Positions 1 to 6,958 of a stretch of 11,578 nt of DNA are shown here, piece after piece (within the stretch, counting starts at the first letter, position 1; each line of letters begins with the position of its first letter). Source of the DNA: Akkermansiaceae bacterium (GTDB lineage: Bacteria; Verrucomicrobiota; Verrucomicrobiia; Verrucomicrobiales; Akkermansiaceae); the NCBI GenBank assembly GCA_018676385.1, contig JABHEX010000165.1:1-11578 (forward strand), read 5' to 3'. Below the pieces are notes generated by a model. The model searched no databases, was not told the DNA's origin, and was given only the letters and a program-made list of their open reading frames with translations. The position numbers and the translations under genes were made by a program.

Positions 1-985
1 CAATGCAGAACCCGGCTTTGAAGAAGGCGACAAGATTCTTGCCGTAAATGGCGTAGCGGTGGACCGCTGGATGGGTGATACGGATACTGGGGTCCGTGAA
101 AACATCATGCTCAGTGAAGGTGAAATAATCACCTTCACCGTAAAACGCTTTGGTGTTGACGAACCTATCACCGTAAAAAGCGGTTACAACATACCGGAAA
201 GTGCATGGTATGACCGACGTGCCATGCGCCAAGTAGGAATTATGATGGGCTCAAGCACTTACGTTGGAAAAGTGTTAGAAAACAGCCCGGCAGCACTAGC
301 TGGCATTATGGAGCGGGATGAAATTCTGAGTGTCAACGGCAAGAGAGCCTATACATTTCAACACATCGTGGATGCAGAGGAATCTGGCCAACCAGCAACA
401 TTAATCATCAAACGTGATGGTGTTGAAAACACCTTTACCCTAACAGCCCGCAAACCCCTTTCACCCGAAAAACTTAAAGATACACCAAAATTTGGTATCC
501 TTCCCGGAGGTGATCCTAATCTTGTTAAATCTACCATCCTCTATCCTACGCCAACTGAACAGATAAAGCAGAGTGCCGGCATGATGTACACAACTATTAC
601 CAAGGTTATTTCCAGTAAATCGGACGTCGGCGTGCAACACCTCGCTGGACCCATCGGTATTGGTAAAGGTTACTTTCAGATGTTAACTTCGCCGAATGGA
701 TGGAAGCTTGCGCTTGCTTTTACGGTATTATTCAACATCAATCTCGCGATCTTAAATATGCTCCCCTTCCCCGTCCTAGACGGCGGACACATTACTTTAT
801 CCCTACTTGAAATTATAGCCGGCCGCCCAGTTCATGCTAAGATATTGGAGGTAGTTCAAACTGCATTTGTGCTTATGATCTTCGGCCTCTTCCTGTTTAT
901 CACCTCAAAGGATGTCGGCTCATTCTTTGTTACGGATAAAGACGATCCAACACCAGTGTTTGAAAAAGTGGAGTCCATAGATTAG
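1..985 (+). CDS. rseP: RseP-type site-2 zinc metalloprotease, C-terminal part (5' end outside window)
   Basis: Inner-membrane zinc protease that cuts substrates within or near the membrane, classically in envelope-stress signalling. The reading frame is already open at base 2 and begins inside a PDZ domain (GFEEGDKILAVNG), so the GTG at 59 is an internal codon, not the start. A second PDZ domain follows at about 240-450 (VLENSPAALAGIMERDEILS, then VNG). The family's C-terminal membrane motif is clear at 755-790 (NMLPFPVLDGGH), which supplies the third zinc-ligand Asp; a last hydrophobic helix lies near 850-910. The HEXXH motif must lie upstream of the window and cannot be checked. Two PDZ domains match the RseP subgroup rather than short one-PDZ S2P proteins. 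The gene ends 3 bases before the stop of the convergent trmL, with no terminator between them. Confidence 0.93.
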   Translation, partial: NAEPGFEEGDKILAVNGVAVDRWMGDTDTGVRENIMLSEGEIITFTVKRFGVDEPITVKSGYNIPESAWYDRRAMRQVGIMMGSSTYVGKVLENSPAALAGIMERDEILSVNGKRAYTFQHIVDAEESGQPATLIIKRDGVENTFTLTARKPLSPEKLKDTPKFGILPGGDPNLVKSTILYPTPTEQIKQSAGMMYTTITKVISSKSDVGVQHLAGPIGIGKGYFQMLTSPNGWKLALAFTVLFNINLAILNMLPFPVLDGGHITLSLLEIIAGRPVHAKILEVVQTAFVLMIFGLFLFITSKDVGSFFVTDKDDPTPVFEKVESID

Positions 986-988
986 GTG

Positions 989-1477
989 TTATGCTTGGCT
1001 AACCAAAGCAACTTGCCTAATAGACTCATAAAGAACAATCCCCACAGAGGTAGATAGATTCAGGCTGCGTGTACTGTTTTCCAGCATGGGTATCGTCAGG
1101 AGATGCTCGTTATTTTTTTCCAAAAGTTGTTCTGGCAGCCCTTTGGTTTCACAACCAAATACAAGGTAATCACCATCACAAAAATTTGCCTCCCAATGAG
1201 GCTTAGTTGTCTTGGTAGTACAATAATACTTCTTCGCACCAAACGTGCCCGCATCAAACTCCTTCCAGCTATTCCAAATCTTAAGATCGACGTCTTTCCA
1301 GTAATCTAGTCCGGCGCGTCGAACCTGCTTATCATCAAGCGAGAACCCAAGTGGTTTTACGAGATGGAGGCGAGCTCCCGTAGCCAAGCAAAGTCTTCCA
1401 GCTGCACCAGTATTGTGGGGAATTTCAGGCGTAACAAGCACTACGTTCATCATCATGTAGAGTAGTGAGCTATTCAT
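989..1477 (-). CDS. trmL: tRNA (cytidine(34)-2'-O)-methyltransferase, SPOUT family
   Basis: Predicted to transfer a methyl group from S-adenosylmethionine to the 2'-O of the wobble nucleotide of certain leucine tRNAs. The protein is 162 residues, like TrmL (about 155), and consists of just the SPOUT knot domain. All family motifs are visible: PEIPHNTGAAGRLC (residues 17-30), LVFGCETKGLPEQLL (105-119, cofactor loop) and IPMLENSTRSLNLSTSVGIV (129-148) followed by LYE in the knot. The true start is uncertain: known TrmL proteins begin just before the (L/V)xxPEIPxNTG segment, so the ATG at 1450 (residue 10, MNVVLVTPEIP) or its neighbours at 1456/1453 fit better than the ATG at 1477. None has a Shine-Dalgarno sequence. 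It is transcribed divergently from the membrane-protein gene at 1570 and converges on rseP. Confidence 0.92.
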   Translation of the reverse strand: MNSSLLYMMMNVVLVTPEIPHNTGAAGRLCLATGARLHLVKPLGFSLDDKQVRRAGLDYWKDVDLKIWNSWKEFDAGTFGAKKYYCTTKTTKPHWEANFCDGDYLVFGCETKGLPEQLLEKNNEHLLTIPMLENSTRSLNLSTSVGIVLYESIRQVALVSQA

Positions 1478-1538
1478 GCCACACGATCAAGCACCGATGT
1501 ATTTTTGATTCCATGACTGACAGCGATTACCATTCATG

Positions 1539-1561
1539 TTAAAGAAAAATAACTTCTTTAA
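1539..1561. repeat. 8-bp perfect inverted repeat just upstream of the 1570 start codon
   Basis: TTAAAGAA (1539-1546) and TTCTTTAA (1554-1561) are exact reverse complements separated by 7 bases; a G-T pair would extend the stem by one. The second arm ends 8 bases before the ATG at 1570, where a ribosome-binding site would normally sit. It could be an operator for the divergent 1478-1569 region or an AT-rich hairpin near the start codon; chance is also possible in AT-rich sequence. Confidence 0.4.
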
Positions 1562-1569
1562 TCTGCACC

Positions 1570-2124
1570 ATGAAAAAACGTATTCTCATCGCCACATTCG
1601 TTGGTGCGGTCATCACACTCATCTGGAGTATTGTTTCGCTATCATATCTAACTTGGCATACCCCAAAAACTTTTGCAAACAGCGCTGAAATTACAAAAGT
1701 CATTCAAGATAATACGAATGGTCACGGAATGTATGCGTTATCTCCTCGTCTTATCGATGTAAATCGCGACGAAGATGCTATTAGAAGTGATCCCTTTATT
1801 TATGCTATTATTAGGCCTCAACAAATTGAAGGCGGGAGTATCATAAGGCCATTGGCACTCAACTTTGGTGCAAACTTATTTCTAGCATTGATTCTGGCCA
1901 TTATCATGGCGCGGCGAAGCCATTATATATCGAAACTGGTGGTTGGTCTTCTGTTTGGTCTTTTCGCCGGCATCACCGCTTCTGCTCCACTATTCATTTG
2001 GATGGAACTCCCTAATATAGAAACAACCGCCAGGCTCTGCGACCCACTGATCTCGTGGACTTTTGCAGCGGCAATCATGGGCCTTATTGTGAAAAAAACC
2101 AAACGTCGGATCTTCTCTTCCTAG
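1570..2124 (+). CDS. Uncharacterised four-helix membrane protein
   Basis: I cannot assign a function to this 184-residue protein. It starts with a hydrophobic helix (about residues 5-27, ILIATFVGAVITLIWSIVSL) that carries a W(S)-x-x-S-x-x-x-L-x-WH signature at its end. A polar stretch of about 65 residues follows, probably periplasmic, then three more helices at about 95-114, 121-143 and 156-175. The tail is basic (KKTKRRIFSS), consistent with a cytoplasmic C-terminus. The N-terminal helix ending in a TWH motif and followed by a region with NTNGHGMYALSP recalls small hypothetical membrane proteins seen in many Gram-negative bacteria, but that match is from memory only. The ATG at 1570 has no Shine-Dalgarno sequence. 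It lies 87 bases upstream of uppS on the same strand and may share its transcript. Confidence 0.75.
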   Translation: MKKRILIATFVGAVITLIWSIVSLSYLTWHTPKTFANSAEITKVIQDNTNGHGMYALSPRLIDVNRDEDAIRSDPFIYAIIRPQQIEGGSIIRPLALNFGANLFLALILAIIMARRSHYISKLVVGLLFGLFAGITASAPLFIWMELPNIETTARLCDPLISWTFAAAIMGLIVKKTKRRIFSS

Positions 2125-2131
2125 CAAAGTT

Positions 2132-2186
2132 CGTCAGTTACACACCTAGAGACTTGCGCAATGAGATCACAATGATCACACTGACG
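2132..2186. repeat. Inverted and direct repeats in the leader of uppS
   Basis: CGTCAGT (2132-2138) is matched by ACTGACG (2180-2186), giving a possible 7-bp stem around a 41-base loop. Within the loop and the second arm, GATCACA occurs twice (2165-2171 and 2174-2180), offset by 9 bases. The gap 2125-2211 holds no gene. The repeats are short and may be chance. Confidence 0.25.
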
Positions 2187-2211
2187 TGGCATTTAGGACG
2201 TATTATCCCAC

Positions 2212-2922
2212 ATGGACATAAGCACCGAAACACCTCGCCATATCGCTATCATTATGGATGGCAATGGTAGATGGGCAAACGCCCGCGGACTTCCGCGTGC
2301 CGAAGGTCATCGCGCAGGTGCGGAGTCTGTGCGCGAAGCCGTAGAAACTTGCTGCCAGCTCAAGATTGATTATCTCACCCTCTTTGCTTTTTCCTCAGAA
2401 AACTGGAGCCGTCCAGAGAAAGAGATTAACGCACTAATGAACCTGCTGGAAAAATTTCTACGAGAAAAGCTACCAGAAATGCTAAAGCAGAACGTCCGAT
2501 TTCGCGCCATAGGAAATCTTGCTGAACTACCGCCCAAATGTCGCAAGCAGATTGATCGAGCAATTGCCAGCACTACTGAAAATACCGGACTAGAGCTTAT
2601 TTTAGCTCTCTCCTACGGATCACGTGAGGAAATCACTGCAGCAGCCCGCGAGCTAGCCACCAAGGCTGCTGCCGGAGAAATTGATCCCTCTAGTATCAAT
2701 AACGAAGTATTTTCTGAACACTTATACACCAAGGATATTCCTGATCCCGACCTACTTATCCGCACATCCGGCGAGCTACGTATTTCTAACTTCCTTCTTT
2801 GGCAGATCTCTTATTCAGAAATCGTCATCAGCCCTAAATTTTGGCCTGACTTCAAGAATGCTGATCTATGTGCCGCAATTGATGAATACGCACGCCGTCA
2901 CCGCCGATTCGGCGCAGTCTAA
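2212..2922 (+). CDS. uppS: Undecaprenyl diphosphate synthase (cis-prenyltransferase)
   Basis: Cytoplasmic enzyme that adds cis-isoprene units to farnesyl diphosphate to make the C55 carrier used for peptidoglycan and surface polysaccharides. At 236 residues it is full length for the family. The first conserved block IIMDGNGRWA (residues 13-22) includes the Mg-binding Asp16, followed by the substrate loop with GHRAG (32-36) and FSSENWSRP (60-68). The C-terminal signature RTSGELRISNFLLWQ (184-198) is intact with the expected acidic residue at Glu203, and the protein closes with the usual basic RRHRRFG. The ATG at 2212 is the natural start because the conserved domain begins at once; there is no Shine-Dalgarno sequence. 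The usual partner genes cdsA and dxr are absent on either side; the next gene, 21 bases on, is the response regulator. Confidence 0.96.
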   Translation: MDISTETPRHIAIIMDGNGRWANARGLPRAEGHRAGAESVREAVETCCQLKIDYLTLFAFSSENWSRPEKEINALMNLLEKFLREKLPEMLKQNVRFRAIGNLAELPPKCRKQIDRAIASTTENTGLELILALSYGSREEITAAARELATKAAAGEIDPSSINNEVFSEHLYTKDIPDPDLLIRTSGELRISNFLLWQISYSEIVISPKFWPDFKNADLCAAIDEYARRHRRFGAV

Positions 2923-2943
2923 CCACTATTTCTCCTAACTCTT

Positions 2944-4236
2944 GTGTCAGAAACTTCACCAGAACAAACGTTACTTCTTGTTGATCCAGATCTCGACTAC
3001 CTTGAGTGGGCAACTAAGCATCTTCTAGCCGACGGGCTTCGTATCTTACGATGTGACCACGCCGAGAAAGCTGTCAAGGTCTGCGACACCACGACCGTGA
3101 ATCTTGTCATCGCTGATATTGCACTTCAGCCATTTGATGGATTAGCTTTATTAAGCCGCATTCGCACTGCTCACCCAGGAACTATGGTAATTCTGACAGC
3201 AGGATTCCCCACAACATCACAAATCATTGAAGCCACTCAGCTTGGAGCACATGATATTCTGCGCAAAGAGTCCCTCACATTCGAATTGCGCCCCATTGTA
3301 GAAAGTGCACTTCAAACATTTGAGCAGCGCCGCACTGCCAGTGATATTGAAAAGATTGGTCATACAATCGATGGACGGGTAAAAATTATCGGTAACTCAC
3401 GACCGCTTCAGGACGTTTTTAAAATTGTCGGCCGCGTTGCTCGTACGGATGCTCCAGTTTTAGTTTCTGGCGAAAGCGGCACGGGCAAGGAACTCGTCGC
3501 CAACGCAATCCATGAGTATTCACCGCGTGCCAAGAGCCAGTGCATTGCCATTAATTGCGGCGCCATTCCTGAAAACTTATTAGAATCTGAGCTTTTTGGC
3601 CACGAGAAGGGTGCGTTTACTGGTGCCATCCAACAGCGCGCAGGCTTGTTCGAACAATGCGACGGCGGCACTCTATTTCTCGACGAGATCGGCGATATGC
3701 CCACTCCAGTTCAAGTGAAACTCCTTCGTGTTTTGCAAGATGGAACATTCTCCCGAGTGGGCAGCAACGAAACCCAAAAATCAGACGTTCGTATTGTTGC
3801 GGCCACTAATAAAAACCTCGCTGAAGAGGTGTCATGCGGAAACTTCAGAGAGGACCTTTTTTACCGGCTCAACGTAGTGGAAATCCACTTGCCTCCGCTC
3901 CGTGCACGCGCAGAAGACATCCCACTGCTGGCCGATCATTTTCTTCGCCTCACCATCAAACGCAACGGCATGACACCAGTCAAACTAAGCAGTGAAGCAA
4001 CAGAATATCTCAAATGCCATACGTGGCCAGGAAATGTACGTGAACTTGAGAATACTATCGCCCGCGCCTGTGCCCTCACAACCAACGACGTTCTATTGCC
4101 AGATGACATCGAATTTACCCGTCGTATCACTCAAGCTCAAGATACTACCACAGCACGGGCACTCGCACACTTACGTAAAGTCGCACCAAATGAGAAAGAA
4201 TTTCCTGAGTGGCTGCATGAACAACTCGGAAAATAA
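2944..4236 (+). CDS. NtrC-type sigma-54 response regulator lacking a DNA-binding domain
   Basis: Two-component regulator that should activate sigma-54 RNA polymerase by ATP hydrolysis. The receiver domain (about residues 9-125) has the full phosphorylation set: Asp14 and Asp16, phospho-acceptor Asp58 (IADIAL), Thr85 and Lys108. The AAA+ domain (about 148-385) has Walker A GESGTGKE (176-183), the sigma-54 contact loop GAFTGA (223-228), Walker B GGTLFLDEIG (241-250) and the arginine-finger region FREDLFYRLN (301-310). The protein stops at residue 430. The roughly 40 residues after the AAA+ lid (FTRRITQAQD to EWLHEQLGK) show no Fis-type helix-turn-helix, whereas NtrC relatives normally run to 450-480 residues. 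The other two frames show no displaced helix-turn-helix either, so a frameshift is unlikely. It starts with GTG, has no Shine-Dalgarno sequence and lies 21 bases after uppS. No sensor kinase is in the window. Confidence 0.93.
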   Translation: MSETSPEQTLLLVDPDLDYLEWATKHLLADGLRILRCDHAEKAVKVCDTTTVNLVIADIALQPFDGLALLSRIRTAHPGTMVILTAGFPTTSQIIEATQLGAHDILRKESLTFELRPIVESALQTFEQRRTASDIEKIGHTIDGRVKIIGNSRPLQDVFKIVGRVARTDAPVLVSGESGTGKELVANAIHEYSPRAKSQCIAINCGAIPENLLESELFGHEKGAFTGAIQQRAGLFEQCDGGTLFLDEIGDMPTPVQVKLLRVLQDGTFSRVGSNETQKSDVRIVAATNKNLAEEVSCGNFREDLFYRLNVVEIHLPPLRARAEDIPLLADHFLRLTIKRNGMTPVKLSSEATEYLKCHTWPGNVRELENTIARACALTTNDVLLPDDIEFTRRITQAQDTTTARALAHLRKVAPNEKEFPEWLHEQLGK

Positions 4237-4258
4237 GTGCTTTGCACTAACTTTTTTT
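4236..4258 (+). terminator. Small terminator-like hairpin after the response regulator
   Basis: AGTGC (4236-4240), loop TTT and GCACT (4244-4248) form a 5-bp stem, followed after a few bases by seven T residues (4252-4258). It overlaps the stop codons of both convergent genes. The stem is short, so efficiency is doubtful. The T run lies on the response-regulator side and would act on plus-strand transcripts. Confidence 0.4.
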
Positions 4259-5728
4259 CAGTTGGTTAAGCGTGTAATAGAAAACTTTATTTGCTAACAG
4301 TTTTCCCTCTCTGGAACTCAGTCCAGCAAGAGTGATTTGATAAACACGAAGAGGCTCGAGCTTTTGCACATCGATCTTCAACGTATCCGCATTGGCACGG
4401 GAAAGCGTAACTTTCTCATCACGCTGGTCGAGCATCGGCCCACCATAACTCCACTTGGATTCATAACGAAAGGAGCGCACACTACATGCGGTAGTAGCCA
4501 AGTCACTCAGCTCTTTAGTAAACTTGAGTGTAAACCCAACTTTTTCTAACGCTATGTTTTGCACATCAAATGGTGTTTTACCACTCCACGTTATTCTTTG
4601 CACACCCTCAGCCGGCTTCCCCCAGCCGCGCACGGTATGCCCAGTATAGAGTGTTTTTCCATCGGCTGAAAACACAACGCGGTTCCCCCCCGAGAGCAAC
4701 CCTTTGCCATTGATGAAATGGGTGCACGACCCTTGATACTCTCCATTAACCTTATCTAACATGACTCGAGTAATCCTATTGCCGTTATTATCTGGAATGA
4801 GAATCTGCCCTGCAAATGGACCGAAGCCTGTAGGGATTTCAATGGGCTCACTCGCTGATCGGTTCATTTCTTTATGCGGGATTAGGACAGCAGGTCGCGT
4901 GCGCATGGCATCAATTTCCTTCAGCGACATCTTGAGCGGATCTTTTCCTTCAGGCCACTCCGGGTCCCAGACAAGGCTAGATGGATGACCATGAAAATTG
5001 CCCTTTCTCACATGGTAGAGCGGAGTTGTTGCGCGCCAATCACCCTGATTATCACCGCACCATATGTTTCCCTTGGAATCACGCATGATCCCGTTGTGCA
5101 TTCGAAAACCACTGGCAAATGGAGTAACTTTACCGTCTTTGCTATAATGCATCACCCAGCCTTTCCATTCTACACCTGAGAAGTTTCTACCACGCCGGCC
5201 AATTTTAGAGTATTCACCTCGCACATAGTGAAATGTCGGCCCGTTGTATGATGCCGTGCCGACCGCAATGTAATAGCCACCATGTCCGTCAGGGCAAATT
5301 TCGTTGGTTTCATGATAGTTGCCACTGACCCCCCATGCATCGGTCATCGTGCGGTAGCTGTCTGCTGTGCCATCACCATCGGTGTCCTTCACCTCAGTAA
5401 GTTCAGGCATTTGGCTGATAATTAAGTGTCCTGGCTTAACAACTTCCATTCCGCAAGCGTTGTGAAAACCCGAGGCAAAATGCTTCCAATGGAATTTCTG
5501 GGCATCAGCAACCGGCTTCGCCATCAAAACATCACCCCGCCGCAACGCAACGTAGAGCATGCCCTCAGAATCAAATTTCACAGCACCCACTTCAGGGGGT
5601 AATCCTGCCGGAAGCGCAACGGTCTCCACTTTCCAGCTATCGTCGGCATACGTAATCGAATAAATAATTGTTAGGCAGCTAATGACGACTCGCCTCGCAC
5701 TAATCCATAGAGATTTAAAATGATTCAT
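4247..5728 (-). CDS. Secreted beta-propeller protein, sorbosone/PQQ-dehydrogenase-like
   Basis: Predicted periplasmic protein related to soluble sugar or sorbosone dehydrogenases with an NHL/PQQ-type propeller; substrate unknown. I chose the ATG at 5728 (493 residues) over the in-frame ATG at 5779: it leads straight into a signal peptide (basic start MNHFKSLWISARR, hydrophobic core, likely cleavage after ITYA near residue 28) and falls 4 bases after the stop of the cytochrome gene. Features seen are repeated propeller blade pieces such as GAVKFDSEGMLYVAL (48-62) and GIMRDSKGNIWCGDNQG (213-229), a calcium-loop-like DTDGDGTAD (115-123), and a C-terminal beta-rich region (about 395-490) that looks Ig-like. 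No CxxCH haem motif is present, so electrons would have to leave through the partner cytochrome. The enzymatic call rests on fold resemblance only. Confidence 0.82.
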   Translation of the reverse strand: MNHFKSLWISARRVVISCLTIIYSITYADDSWKVETVALPAGLPPEVGAVKFDSEGMLYVALRRGDVLMAKPVADAQKFHWKHFASGFHNACGMEVVKPGHLIISQMPELTEVKDTDGDGTADSYRTMTDAWGVSGNYHETNEICPDGHGGYYIAVGTASYNGPTFHYVRGEYSKIGRRGRNFSGVEWKGWVMHYSKDGKVTPFASGFRMHNGIMRDSKGNIWCGDNQGDWRATTPLYHVRKGNFHGHPSSLVWDPEWPEGKDPLKMSLKEIDAMRTRPAVLIPHKEMNRSASEPIEIPTGFGPFAGQILIPDNNGNRITRVMLDKVNGEYQGSCTHFINGKGLLSGGNRVVFSADGKTLYTGHTVRGWGKPAEGVQRITWSGKTPFDVQNIALEKVGFTLKFTKELSDLATTACSVRSFRYESKWSYGGPMLDQRDEKVTLSRANADTLKIDVQKLEPLRVYQITLAGLSSREGKLLANKVFYYTLNQLKKS

Positions 5729-5732
5729 TTGA

Positions 5733-6818
5733 TTATTTTTTGAGGGTTTTGATGTAAAGCAATAGTGCTGTGTATTCATCTTTCTTCAGCTGATAAGGGG
5801 GCATATAATTTTCCGGATAACCATGAACAACTTTTGCGTTAGGGTTGCGGATGGATTCTAAAATATAAGCATCATCGGCATCCACAGGTTTCCCCATGCC
5901 TTTGATTTTTCGTTGGCTGCCATACACGCCTAGCAAACTAGGACCGTGACTTTTTGATCCATCAAGTGAGTGACAGGTAACACACGCCATTGCTGCGAAC
6001 ACACGTTTGCCGGAATCGGCATTCACGCCACCCTTGAGTAGGTTTTTATTAGGCGAGCCTTCATACTGTGCAATTTTAGAGCCCTGAATTGTCACCAACA
6101 ACTCTACTTCAGACAGCCTTTTTACGTTGTGCCCAGCTAGACCAACCTGATAACTCAGCTTGCCTTTCCCCTTCATTAAATAACGAATCTCCAATGCATG
6201 CTCCGCACTGCCGGAACTTATCTCGCATACGATCTCTGCATCACCAGCCGCATACCTCAACATGATCCGTTTTCCCGACTTAGTGTAACCCCAGAACTTC
6301 GCAGCCTCAGGTAGATCAGAAAGACTTTTGCCATCGATTTGCAATGGATGCTTACCGCTCGCTTTGTAAAACAGGCTGCCCACAAGGCTGGGCACATATC
6401 CATACGACCGGCGGCTACCACGCTGAGTGTCACCCCAGTAATTCTGCATATCCAAAAAACCATTGTTCCAAGAATAGAGAAGTCGGCACTCAACCGTGTC
6501 CCAGCAGTAGGAAAGCACACTGCCGTGATTCACGCCTATGGCTGCGGGCAGTCCACCGATCGGTTTATATTCGCCTGATGCGTCACTTCCTTTTTTAACA
6601 TTATACTTGGGTGATTTAGCACTCCGATCATGGCGGCTTAACACGTCAGCACCTATACCGGGATCCGGCATAAACGTACGCAGTAGCAATGGTTGATCCG
6701 GTGATCCGAGTGGTCGATTACTATACGTAAGAACGGTGCTAGATAGTCTTACAGAATCTGCAGACACAGGCACTAAAACACTAACTATTCCGATAAAAAA
6801 AACGGTTACTCTTTTCAT
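5733..6818 (-). CDS. Secreted c-type cytochrome with uncharacterised N-terminal domain
   Basis: Exported mono-haem electron carrier, 361 residues. The signal peptide is clear (MKRVTVFFIGIVSVLVPVSA, cleavage near residue 20). Residues about 21-255 form a domain I do not recognise, rich in aromatic residues and probably beta-structured (for example SRHDRSAKSPKYN, SYCWDTVECRLLYSW, QNYWGD). The C-terminal 100 residues are a class I cytochrome c: haem site CVTCH (279-283) and probable axial Met339 in YMPPY. Its sequence style, with GPSLLGVYGS, DDAYILESIRNPNAKVVHGYP and a closing LLLYIKTLK, closely resembles the cytochrome domain fused to caa3-oxidase subunit II, although no CuA domain is present. 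It is the first gene of an operon with the propeller gene 4 bases downstream, so the two probably act together in periplasmic oxidation. No Shine-Dalgarno sequence precedes the ATG. Confidence 0.88.
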   Translation of the reverse strand: MKRVTVFFIGIVSVLVPVSADSVRLSSTVLTYSNRPLGSPDQPLLLRTFMPDPGIGADVLSRHDRSAKSPKYNVKKGSDASGEYKPIGGLPAAIGVNHGSVLSYCWDTVECRLLYSWNNGFLDMQNYWGDTQRGSRRSYGYVPSLVGSLFYKASGKHPLQIDGKSLSDLPEAAKFWGYTKSGKRIMLRYAAGDAEIVCEISSGSAEHALEIRYLMKGKGKLSYQVGLAGHNVKRLSEVELLVTIQGSKIAQYEGSPNKNLLKGGVNADSGKRVFAAMACVTCHSLDGSKSHGPSLLGVYGSQRKIKGMGKPVDADDAYILESIRNPNAKVVHGYPENYMPPYQLKKDEYTALLLYIKTLKK

Positions 6819-6848
6819 ATGATATTAAGTCGATTGGATTTAGTGCGG

Positions 6849-6873
6849 ATTGAGATAATTAAATCACCTCAAT
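6849..6873. repeat. 6-bp inverted repeat in the divergent cytochrome/upp region
   Basis: ATTGAG (6849-6854) and CTCAAT (6868-6873) are perfect reverse complements around 13 AT-rich bases. They lie 31 bases upstream of the cytochrome start within the 140-base divergent region 6819-6958. This layout would suit a dimeric repressor or activator, but a repeat this short can occur by chance. I found no convincing -35/-10 pair on either strand. Confidence 0.25.
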
Positions 6874-6958
6874 GATACGCGATTACCTCGTGTTTTTTCC
6901 ATCCTTTTACTAAATTTCTTCGGTAGCTTTCCCTCTTGATTGCAACGCTCAGTCAGAC

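Noticed and set aside
59..61. GTG at 59 as the start of the protease
   Set aside because: The frame is open to the window edge and upstream codons encode PDZ-domain sequence, so the gene is cut by the window boundary.
5729..5779. Longer N-terminus for the propeller protein starting at the ATG at 5779
   Set aside because: It would overlap the cytochrome gene by 47 bases and place 17 polar residues before the signal peptide; the ATG at 5728 gives a clean signal peptide and a 4-base gap.
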